A DNA stretch of 12,338 nt, from assembly GCA_016935035.1 (NCBI GenBank), contig JAFGRR010000297.1, forward strand, positions 1 through 12,338, given 5' to 3'. The DNA is from Phycisphaerae bacterium (lineage in GTDB: Bacteria > Planctomycetota > Phycisphaerae > UBA1845 > Fen-1342). The notes beneath the pieces are model-generated. The model ran no database searches, had not been told where the DNA came from, and saw only the letters and a program-made list of their open reading frames with translations. The translations under genes were made by a program, and so were the position numbers. Shown in pieces: positions 6,108-12,338 of the stretch; positions within the stretch are counted from its first letter, which is position 1; each line of letters opens with the position of its first letter.

Positions 6108-7625
6108 ATGTCAGAGGCAGCAATCAACCACAGACCGCCGCGGTTTCAGCATCCCAATCCGACGATTGAGCTGCTGGTGCTGGCTGCGCCGATGATCGCG
6201 ATGATGGTCTCGCGATTCGCGATGTCATTTGTCGACTTTATGATGGTCTCCTGGATGGGGACGGAGGCGACGGCGGCAATCGGGCCGGCGTGTACGTTCG
6301 GATTCGTGCTGGCATGCATAGGCATGGGCATCGCATCCGCCGTCCAGACGTTCGTCTCGCAGTCCGACGGTCGCGGCGAGCCCGAGAAGGCCGGGCCATA
6401 TGCGTGGCAATCGCTGTACATCTCGCTGGTCATGGTCGCGGTTTCGATCCCGGCGGCGCTGACCACCGAGCTGTGGCTGATGCCAGTCGCGAACTTAGGC
6501 CGTCATTCGCCGGCCGTCGCCGCCCTCGAGATCGAGTACCTGCGCTACGCCATCCTGCTCGTGGGGCCGGCCACTTTGTGCGCGGGGCTTCAGGGGTTTT
6601 TCAACGGCGTGCAGCAGCCGCGCGTCGCGCTGTACGCGGTGTTGATATCGACCTGCGTCAACGTGCTGGGCAACTGTGCCCTGATGTTCGGGATGTGGGG
6701 CTTTCCGGAGATGGGGATCGCCGGCGCCGGGCTCGCCACCACCATTGGCTGGACGGTGCGGGCATTGGTGCTCGCGGCCGCGATGTGGATGCGGGAGTTT
6801 GACCAGCGCTTCAACACCAGGCGCTCACTCGGATTGTGCTGGAAGAAGCTGGGCGGGCTGTTTTACGTTGGGGCGCCGGCGTCGGTGCAGTGGATGATCG
6901 AGATCGGCGCGTGGATGGTCTTCACCGTGCTGATCATGCCCAGGTTCGGGACGGCGGCGCTGGCGGCGGCGAATGTGGCGACCCAGTACATGCACATGTC
7001 GTTCATGCCGGCGCTCGGCGTCGGTTTCGCGGTGACGTCACAGGTCGGCTTCGCGATCGGCGAGAGACGCTTCGAAAAGGCCGCCGAACGCGTACGCGTC
7101 GGCATGCGCCTGACCGGCACGTACATGACGCTCATCGGTCTGATACTGCTGATCTACCGCCGACCGCTGGTCGCCTGGTTCAACGCGGACGAGACCGTAG
7201 TGGCGATGGGCGCGGCGATCATGATCTGGGTTGCCATCTTCCAGATCTTCGACGCGATGACGCTTACGCACATGAGCGCTCTGCGCGGCGCCGGTGACAC
7301 GCGCGCGCCGGCGCTGATCATGGCGGTGGCAAGCTGGACCTTTCAGGCGGGCGGTGCCGCGCTCGTCGCCACGCTCTTCCCGAGCCTCGGAATCCACGGC
7401 CCCTGGATGATGTGCACCGTGTACATCATGTTCCTGGGTGTCGTGCTCGTCATGCGCTGGCGGGCCGGGCACTGGCGTGAGATCAAGCTCTTCGACGAGA
7501 AGCCGGCTCTAGAGGCCAGGCCGATGCCACAGTTTGATGGCGACGGCGTCGGTGCCGATCTGGAGGGCGAACTGGCCCCAGAAGGCGCCGCTCCGTCGCA
7601 GCCCGTAATCGCCCGCGAGCCGTAG
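6108..7625 (+). CDS. MATE-family multidrug/cation efflux protein
   Basis: A 505-residue inner-membrane antiporter that probably expels cationic drugs or metabolites using a Na+ or H+ gradient. About twelve helices fall into two six-helix halves. Family marks include VDFMMVSWMG (with acidic Asp43 in helix 1), the half-one sequence QQPRVALY near residue 169 followed by N-x-LGNCALMFG and GIAGAGLATT, and LRGAGDT at 392-398 in half two. The last 45 residues are a hydrophilic, acidic and Pro/Ala-rich tail beyond the usual MATE length. The frame is open from a GTG at 6060, but ATG 6108 has AAGGA at 6096-6100 with 7 bases of spacing and gives the normal N-terminus, so it is chosen. It is preceded by an attenuator-like leader and stands alone on its strand. 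Substrate cannot be read from sequence. Confidence 0.92.
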   Translation: MSEAAINHRPPRFQHPNPTIELLVLAAPMIAMMVSRFAMSFVDFMMVSWMGTEATAAIGPACTFGFVLACIGMGIASAVQTFVSQSDGRGEPEKAGPYAWQSLYISLVMVAVSIPAALTTELWLMPVANLGRHSPAVAALEIEYLRYAILLVGPATLCAGLQGFFNGVQQPRVALYAVLISTCVNVLGNCALMFGMWGFPEMGIAGAGLATTIGWTVRALVLAAAMWMREFDQRFNTRRSLGLCWKKLGGLFYVGAPASVQWMIEIGAWMVFTVLIMPRFGTAALAAANVATQYMHMSFMPALGVGFAVTSQVGFAIGERRFEKAAERVRVGMRLTGTYMTLIGLILLIYRRPLVAWFNADETVVAMGAAIMIWVAIFQIFDAMTLTHMSALRGAGDTRAPALIMAVASWTFQAGGAALVATLFPSLGIHGPWMMCTVYIMFLGVVLVMRWRAGHWREIKLFDEKPALEARPMPQFDGDGVGADLEGELAPEGAAPSQPVIAREP

Positions 7626-7643
7626 CATTCCGCGGTTCAAGCC

Positions 7644-7685
7644 GGTCCAGTGATGGGCGGGCTTGGACCCGGACTTGCGTCCGGG
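7644..7685 (+). other. Overlapping inverted repeats after the MATE gene
   Basis: Two alternative hairpins share bases. GGTCCA (7644-7649) pairs with TGGACC (7664-7669), and CCCGGAC (7668-7674) pairs with GTCCGGG (7679-7685) around a TTGC tetraloop. The second is a stable 7-bp GC-rich stem 43 bases past the MATE stop, but no T-run follows. It may be a transcript-end or mRNA-stability structure. The rest of the gap to ileS (7626-7834) shows no clear promoter. Confidence 0.35.
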
Positions 7686-7834
7686 GTTCTGACTGGCCAT
7701 ATAGCGCCGGGCGTTGCGAGCCGCGCCATTGGTGGCACGCGAGGCCCGGGCTCTGTATCTTAGGTCGTTTTGGGGACGCCGCTCGCCTTACAGGCATCTA
7801 CCGGCGTGCGTCTCAGCATCTTCTGGAGCAGCCG

Positions 7835-10800
7835 ATGTTTGAACCCTTGCCAGCCAAATTCGATTTCGTGGAGTCGGAAAAGGACGTGCTCGCGTTTTGG
7901 GAGCGGCACGGCGTTTTCCAGAAGTCGCTCGACCAGCGTGCCGGTGCCGAGCGGTTCGTGTTTTATGAAGGGCCGCCGACGGCCAATGGGCTGCCGCACC
8001 CGGGGCATTGCCTGACGCGCGCGATGAAGGACCTCTTTCCGCGTTATCAGACCATGTGCGGGAAGCTGGTGGAGCGCAAGGCGGGCTGGGATACGCACGG
8101 GCTGCCGGTCGAGGTCGAGGTTTGCAAGGAACTCGGCATCCATACGAAGGAAGAGATCGAGGCTTACGGCGTCGAGAAGTTCGTCCGGCTGTGCATCGAG
8201 AGCGTGTTTCGCTACACGCGGCAATGGGAGGAGATGACCAAGCGCCTCGGGTTCTGGGTCAACCTGGACGAGGCCTACGTCACCTTCCATCAGAGCTACG
8301 TCGAAAGCGTGTGGTGGGGGCTGAAGACGCTGTTCGAACGCGGGCTGCTTTATCAGGGACACAAGGTTGTCTGGTGGTGGGCGCAAGGCGGAACGGCGCT
8401 TTCGGCGGGCGAAGTTGGGGAGGGGTATCGCACGGTTGATGATCCATCTGTCTTCGTGAAGTTCCCGCTCGTAGATCAGGAGGGGGAGCAAGCAACGGGC
8501 GAAGAAGTTGCAGAACGCAGGGCAAACGAGGTCACACACGCGGGGCAGGCGGCAACGCGCACGTCACTTCTCGTGTGGACAACGACCCCATGGACCCTCT
8601 TGGATAACCACTTTGCGGCGGTAAACCCTGACATCCAGTATTCGTTCGTCCACGACCCCGTGACCGACGAATACTTCTACGTCGCGGAGACTCTCGTCGA
8701 GACAATTGCAGGCAAGGTCAAGCACGAGTTGGTCCCCTTGTTCACTTGCAGCGGCAGAGCCCTTGTTGGTGCGCGTTACATTCCACCATTCCGGGACGTT
8801 CACTATGACAATACGTTCGGAACAGACGACACGTTCGGCTCGGTGCGCATCAAACTTACTGACGGAAATACTGAATACGTTGGGTGGCGAGTTCTCGCAG
8901 CAGACTTTGTCACGGTCGATAGCGGCACGGGCTTGGTCCACCAAGCGCCGGCCTACGGTGAAGTGGACTATGATCTTCTTGAGTCAGAACGGACCCGTTT
9001 TGACAACAGAGACGTTCCCCTACTGTGCTGCGTGAAACTGGACGGGACGTTCACTTCGCGCGTTCCAGAAGAATACCGAGGCCGCTGGATCAAGGACTGC
9101 GACAAGGACATCATTCGCGATTTGCGCAACAACCGTATGACTCCGTGGGGCACTTCGCTGCTCTTCCACCAGGAAACCTATCGCCACGACTATCCGTTTT
9201 GCCCGCGGGCGGAGGATGATCCGCTGATTCAGTATGCTCGCAAGAGTTGGTTTGTCCGCACCAGCGAGTACAAGGACGAATTCCTCAAGAACAACGCCGG
9301 CATTAACTGGCTGCCGGAGCATATTAAGGAAGGGCGTTTCGGCGACTTTCTGCGGAACAACGTCGACTGGGCCCTGTCGCGCGAGCGGTTCTGGGGTACG
9401 CCGCTGCCGATCTGGGTCTGCGAGAAGTGCGGCAAGATGGAGGCAATCGGCTCGCTGGACGAGTTGAAAGCCAAGCCCGGCGCCACCGATGGCGGCATGT
9501 GGGAGCGGAAGAAAGCCGAAGACCCCGCGCTGCCCGAGCATCTTCAGGTTCATAAGCCGTACATCGACGAATGGACGTTTGATGCTCCCTGCTGCGCCGG
9601 AGCGCGGATGCGACGGGTGCCGGAAGTCATCGACTGTTGGTGGGATGCAGGCAGTATGCCGTTTGCGCAGTGGGGATTCCCGCATAGGGCGGGAAGCGTT
9701 GAGAAGTTCGCGAACGCCTTCCCGGCAAACTTCATCAGCGAGGCGCTCGACCAGACGCGCGGGTGGTTCTACGGGCTGTTGGCGATCAGCAGCTTGTTGT
9801 TTGGCAATGATGAGGTCGCCGAGCAACTGCGCCGGGAGTTTCCGCATCCATACAAGACCTGCATCGTCCTCGGCCTGATGATGGGCGAGGACGGGCTGAA
9901 GATGTCGAAGCGGAAGAAGAACTACAAGGAGCCGACGTGGATCTTTGACCACCATGGGGCGGATGCGCTGCGCTGGTTCCTGTTCAGCGGACAGACGCCG
10001 TGGACTAGCGTGCGGTTCCAGGAAGCGAACATCCGTGACGCACATCGTGAGTTCCTGGTGCGGCTGTATAACGTGTTTTCCTTCTTCAATATCTACGCGA
10101 ATATCGATGGGTTTGAAGCGAGGGACGAAGGGACGGAGGGACGAAAGGACGGAGGGAACGACGAAGAGTCGGTGGCGTGCGCTACTGGTTACCGACCGGT
10201 GTCTGAGCGCGGGGAGTTGGATCGGTGGATCATTAGCGAACTCCACCGGACTACGCGGGATGTTCGGGCCTCATTGGATCGGTTTGAGAACTATCCGGCT
10301 ACGCAGAAGCTGAATGATCTCGTCGATGCGCTTTCCAACTGGTATGTGCGGCGGAGCCGCGAGCGGTTCTGGAAGAGCGAAAAGGACCAGGACAAGTGGG
10401 ATGCTTACAACACGCTGTATGACGTGCTGGTCGCGCTCAGCAAGCTGATCGCACCGTTTACGCCGTTCTTTGCGGAGACGATGTACCAGAATCTGTGCAA
10501 GGAAAGCGACGGAGCGACGAAGCGACAAAGCGACGAAGGGGGGCGGCCGGTGGCCTGCTCGGCGGGTGCGCCTGATAGTGTTCATCTCTGTTCGTATCCA
10601 GTCGTCGATGAGTCTCTCATCGATGAGGATTTGGCGGGGGAGATGGCGCTTGTCCGGCAGATTGTGTCGTTGGGGCGGGCGGCGCGGACGGCGGCGAAGT
10701 TGAAGGTTCGTCAGCCGCTGGCGCTAGCGGAGGTCGTGTTGGCCAAGCCGGAGTTCGCCGGCTGGCTGGGCAATCACCGCGAGCTGGTCGCCGAGGAATT

Positions 10801-11371
10801 GAACATCAAGCAGATCGAGCTGGCCTGCGACGCCGACCAGTACGTGACGTATCACGTCAAGCCGAACTTCAAGGCCATCGGGCCCAAGTTCGGGGGCCTG
10901 GCCAAGCAGATCGCGCCGGCCCTGGCGCAGATGGACCCGGCGGCAGCGCGTGCGGCGCTGGATGCCGGCGGAATCTCGCTGAAGGTCGGGGCGCAGGACG
11001 TGCGGCTGACCGACGAGGACGTCGAGGTGCGACTTGAAGCCAAGCCCGGCTGGTCGGCGGCCCAGGGTCGCGGCGGCGTGGTCGTCGTCAAGACCGACCT
11101 GACGCCGGAGCTGATCGAAGAGGGACTAATCCGAGAATTGATCCACCACGTCCAGCAGCAGCGGCGCGAGCATGACCTAGCCTACGAGGCGCGTATCACG
11201 CTGCATATCGAGGCCCCGGACGAGTTTGCCGAGATCGTTCGGCGTCACGCCGGCGTGCTGGAGCGCGAGTGCCTGGCCCCGAAGATCGAGTATTCGCTGC
11301 CGGCGGGAGCCGCTCCGCTGGAGGCCAAGGTGGAAGGGCATGCGATTCGGATAGTTATCGCCACCCAGTGA
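7835..11371 (+). CDS. ileS: Isoleucyl-tRNA synthetase
   Basis: A 1178-residue class Ia synthetase that charges tRNA-Ile with isoleucine in the cytoplasm. Landmarks: GPPTANGLPHPGH with HIGH-type box HPGH at 55-58; editing (CP1) domain with WTTTPWTL from 248 and VDSGTGLVHQAPAYGEVDY at 361-379, where Asp378 is the equivalent of the conserved editing aspartate; C529-x2-C532 and C586-C587 as probable zinc ligands; KMSKR at 689-693; then the anticodon-binding domain and a long C-terminal domain. The full-length C-terminal plan is that of the eukaryote-like type 2 enzymes, which in other bacteria often tolerate mupirocin. ATG 7835 has GGAG at 7825-7828. The chain is about 80 residues longer than expected because of inserts at about 217-242, 763-792 and 890-914; the last two are built on 8-base tandem repeats. 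No T-box leader is visible upstream. Confidence 0.97.
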   Translation: MFEPLPAKFDFVESEKDVLAFWERHGVFQKSLDQRAGAERFVFYEGPPTANGLPHPGHCLTRAMKDLFPRYQTMCGKLVERKAGWDTHGLPVEVEVCKELGIHTKEEIEAYGVEKFVRLCIESVFRYTRQWEEMTKRLGFWVNLDEAYVTFHQSYVESVWWGLKTLFERGLLYQGHKVVWWWAQGGTALSAGEVGEGYRTVDDPSVFVKFPLVDQEGEQATGEEVAERRANEVTHAGQAATRTSLLVWTTTPWTLLDNHFAAVNPDIQYSFVHDPVTDEYFYVAETLVETIAGKVKHELVPLFTCSGRALVGARYIPPFRDVHYDNTFGTDDTFGSVRIKLTDGNTEYVGWRVLAADFVTVDSGTGLVHQAPAYGEVDYDLLESERTRFDNRDVPLLCCVKLDGTFTSRVPEEYRGRWIKDCDKDIIRDLRNNRMTPWGTSLLFHQETYRHDYPFCPRAEDDPLIQYARKSWFVRTSEYKDEFLKNNAGINWLPEHIKEGRFGDFLRNNVDWALSRERFWGTPLPIWVCEKCGKMEAIGSLDELKAKPGATDGGMWERKKAEDPALPEHLQVHKPYIDEWTFDAPCCAGARMRRVPEVIDCWWDAGSMPFAQWGFPHRAGSVEKFANAFPANFISEALDQTRGWFYGLLAISSLLFGNDEVAEQLRREFPHPYKTCIVLGLMMGEDGLKMSKRKKNYKEPTWIFDHHGADALRWFLFSGQTPWTSVRFQEANIRDAHREFLVRLYNVFSFFNIYANIDGFEARDEGTEGRKDGGNDEESVACATGYRPVSERGELDRWIISELHRTTRDVRASLDRFENYPATQKLNDLVDALSNWYVRRSRERFWKSEKDQDKWDAYNTLYDVLVALSKLIAPFTPFFAETMYQNLCKESDGATKRQSDEGGRPVACSAGAPDSVHLCSYPVVDESLIDEDLAGEMALVRQIVSLGRAARTAAKLKVRQPLALAEVVLAKPEFAGWLGNHRELVAEELNIKQIELACDADQYVTYHVKPNFKAIGPKFGGLAKQIAPALAQMDPAAARAALDAGGISLKVGAQDVRLTDEDVEVRLEAKPGWSAAQGRGGVVVVKTDLTPELIEEGLIRELIHHVQQQRREHDLAYEARITLHIEAPDEFAEIVRRHAGVLERECLAPKIEYSLPAGAAPLEAKVEGHAIRIVIATQ
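10121..10180 (+). repeat. 8-base tandem repeat insert 1 inside ileS
   Basis: Five imperfect copies of an octamer with consensus AGGGACGR run from 10121 to 10161, the last copy having one extra base. They are followed by CGACGAAG (overlapping the last copy, 10159-10166) and GGTGGCGTGC (10171-10180). The repeat is in frame and adds charged residues (R, D, E, G, K) at about 763-778, then SVAC. The surrounding IleRS sequence is conserved-looking on both sides, so this is an insertion in a loop of the anticodon-binding domain. Confidence 0.75.
10505..10558 (+). repeat. 8-base tandem repeat insert 2 inside ileS
   Basis: Four contiguous copies of an octamer with consensus AGCGACRR occupy 10505-10536, followed by CGACGAAG (10531-10538, overlapping the last copy) and GGTGGCCTGC (10549-10558). 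The first octamer starts on a codon boundary, exactly as in insert 1, and the tail is again read as Val-Ala-Cys. The two inserts therefore belong to one repeat family, in the same orientation and reading phase, about 380 bases apart. Confidence 0.78.
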
Positions 11372-11518
11372 CAGCCGGCCGCATAGAATCCAAGGCCGCC
11401 GACGTGGTTTATTCGAGCGGTTTTCACACGCGGCCAACAAAAACCTCACGGCGTGTCGCCAGGATAGGGTCGTGATGGGATATCATACGGACCTATGTGC
11501 GCGACGCAGGTGATGGCC

Positions 11519-12338
11519 ATGAATCGCATCCTCAGCCCGGTGCTTGAGTACGCCCGCAGTTATGAAGCCGATCGCACGCCGACCTGGCACAAGTGCGCCG
11601 GGAAGCGCGTGGACATGCATTGCCACTCGACATTCTCCGACGAGACGCTGCGCTGGGTGCCGGGACTGGTTTATCACCCGATGCTTACGCCGGAGCAGAC
11701 GTACGATCTGGCCAAGTCGCGCGGCATGGACTTCGTAACCCTGACCGACCACGACACGATCGACGGCTGCAAGGACCTGCTCGATCGGCGCGGCGACCTG
11801 CGCGACTTCATCGTCGGTGAGGAAGTCTCGGTCGCGTTCCCCGAAGACGGCACGATCGTCCACGTCAACGTGTACGACCACGACGAAGAGCAGCATCGCG
11901 AGATTCAGCGGCTGCGCGGCAACATGTACGAGCTGGTCGCCTACTTGCGGCAGATCGACAAGCTCTACGTCATCAACCACCTGACCTGGACCGAGCAGCA
12001 CCGCGTGCTGAAGCCCTGGCAGATCGAGGCGATGCTGGACCTGTTCCCGGCGTTCGAGGGGCTCAACGGCACGCGCAGCTATGCACATAACGCGTTCGCG
12101 TGGTATGCGACGCGCGGACACGACAAGACGCTGGTCGCGGGGAGTGACTCACACACTAACCGCGTGGGCACGACCTATACGCTGACCGCCGGCGAGACGC
12201 GGGCCGAGGTGCTCGGCAACATCCGGGCTGGCCATACGGCGATGTGCGGTGCATTTGGTACGCCGGAGAAACTGGCGGATGACGTGCGGCTGGTGATGCA
12301 AGGCGAGCTTGAGCGGCGTTTGGCGCAGGCTGGCAGCG
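11519..12338 (+). CDS. PHP-domain metal-dependent phosphoesterase (3' end missing)
   Basis: An open frame runs to the end of the window without a stop, giving 273 residues so far. It has the motifs of the polymerase and histidinol phosphatase (PHP) superfamily: VDMHCHSTFSDETL with His34, His36 and Asp41; TDHDT at 76-80 with His78; GEEVS at 100-104; His115 in IVHVNVYDH; INH at 152-154; and GSDSH at 208-212 with Asp210 and His212. These would bind a cluster of two or three metal ions and hydrolyse a phosphoester. Small-molecule and RNA-end phosphatases of this fold are both possible; the nucleotide polymerase part is absent. ATG 11519 is preferred because AGGTGA (11508-11513) lies 5 bases upstream; ATG 11495 is an in-frame alternative. 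The gap from ileS is 147 bases and contains no clear terminator or promoter. Confidence 0.85.
   Translation, partial: MNRILSPVLEYARSYEADRTPTWHKCAGKRVDMHCHSTFSDETLRWVPGLVYHPMLTPEQTYDLAKSRGMDFVTLTDHDTIDGCKDLLDRRGDLRDFIVGEEVSVAFPEDGTIVHVNVYDHDEEQHREIQRLRGNMYELVAYLRQIDKLYVINHLTWTEQHRVLKPWQIEAMLDLFPAFEGLNGTRSYAHNAFAWYATRGHDKTLVAGSDSHTNRVGTTYTLTAGETRAEVLGNIRAGHTAMCGAFGTPEKLADDVRLVMQGELERRLAQAGS

Noticed and set aside
7733..7747. TGGCACG resembling a sigma-54 -24 element before ileS.
   Set aside because: The required GC at the -12 position with correct 10-base spacing from GG is absent (CC instead).
7626..7834. Possible T-box or other leader upstream of ileS.
   Set aside because: No AGGGTGGNACCGCG-like T-box sequence and no terminator with T-run; only GC-rich hairpins near the MATE stop.
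9020..10246. A 408-codon minus-strand open frame opposite ileS.
   Set aside because: It is antisense to the conserved catalytic half of IleRS and shows no recognisable domain or ribosome site.
11372..11518. Weak hairpins (CGGCC/GGCCG at 11376-11398; GGTTTT/AAAACC at 11419-11445) and a TATCAT box at 11481 between ileS and the PHP gene.
   Set aside because: Loops are long, no T-run follows the first stem, and no -35 is present at suitable spacing, so neither terminator nor promoter is supported.

Overview
The window is GC-rich (roughly 60-65 %) and densely coded. It looks like a chromosomal piece of a planctomycete-type bacterium (Planctomycetota, perhaps Phycisphaerae-like). This rests on family resemblance only: the isoleucyl-tRNA synthetase has the GPPTANG-x-PHPGH signature and full-length plan I associate with that phylum, and the ABC exporter with a GYVPDFFG Q-loop, a large amidotransferase-fold membrane partner and a zinc-ribbon protein is also typical of it. 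No phage, transposase, rRNA, tRNA or CRISPR sequence was seen.

Layout. Positions 1-5764 on the minus strand form one tightly packed operon. In transcription order it holds an 804-residue membrane-anchored periplasmic protein with an amidotransferase-like domain, an ABC ATPase (GTG start 3 bases after the previous stop), a small two-helix protein with a C-terminal zinc ribbon, a permease built of two fused ABC-2 halves, and the first codons of a further cysteine-rich gene cut by the window edge. Together they read as an ABC-2/Gld-like export or envelope system of unknown substrate. Positions 5765-6107 are a divergent control region: a minus-strand promoter for the operon, and a strong plus-strand promoter (TTGACG, 16 bases, TATACT) followed by a leader of about 240 bases. 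Positions 6108-7625 encode a MATE-family efflux pump, 7835-11371 isoleucyl-tRNA synthetase (ileS), and 11519 to the window end a PHP-domain phosphoesterase (3' end missing).

The most interesting part is the MATE leader. It contains a possible 21-codon leader peptide ending Ala-Pro-Pro-stop. Its last three sense codons can pair (9 bp, one bulged base) with the 5' arm of a textbook intrinsic terminator lying before the pump gene. This is the architecture of a transcription attenuator or riboswitch; I could not assign it to a known riboswitch class. The second notable point is ileS. Its anticodon-binding half carries two in-frame insertions built on the same 8-base tandem repeat (AGSGACRR) and sharing a downstream GGTGGCSTGC tail. 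Its editing domain has clearly lower GC than its flanks, as if the gene were a mosaic.
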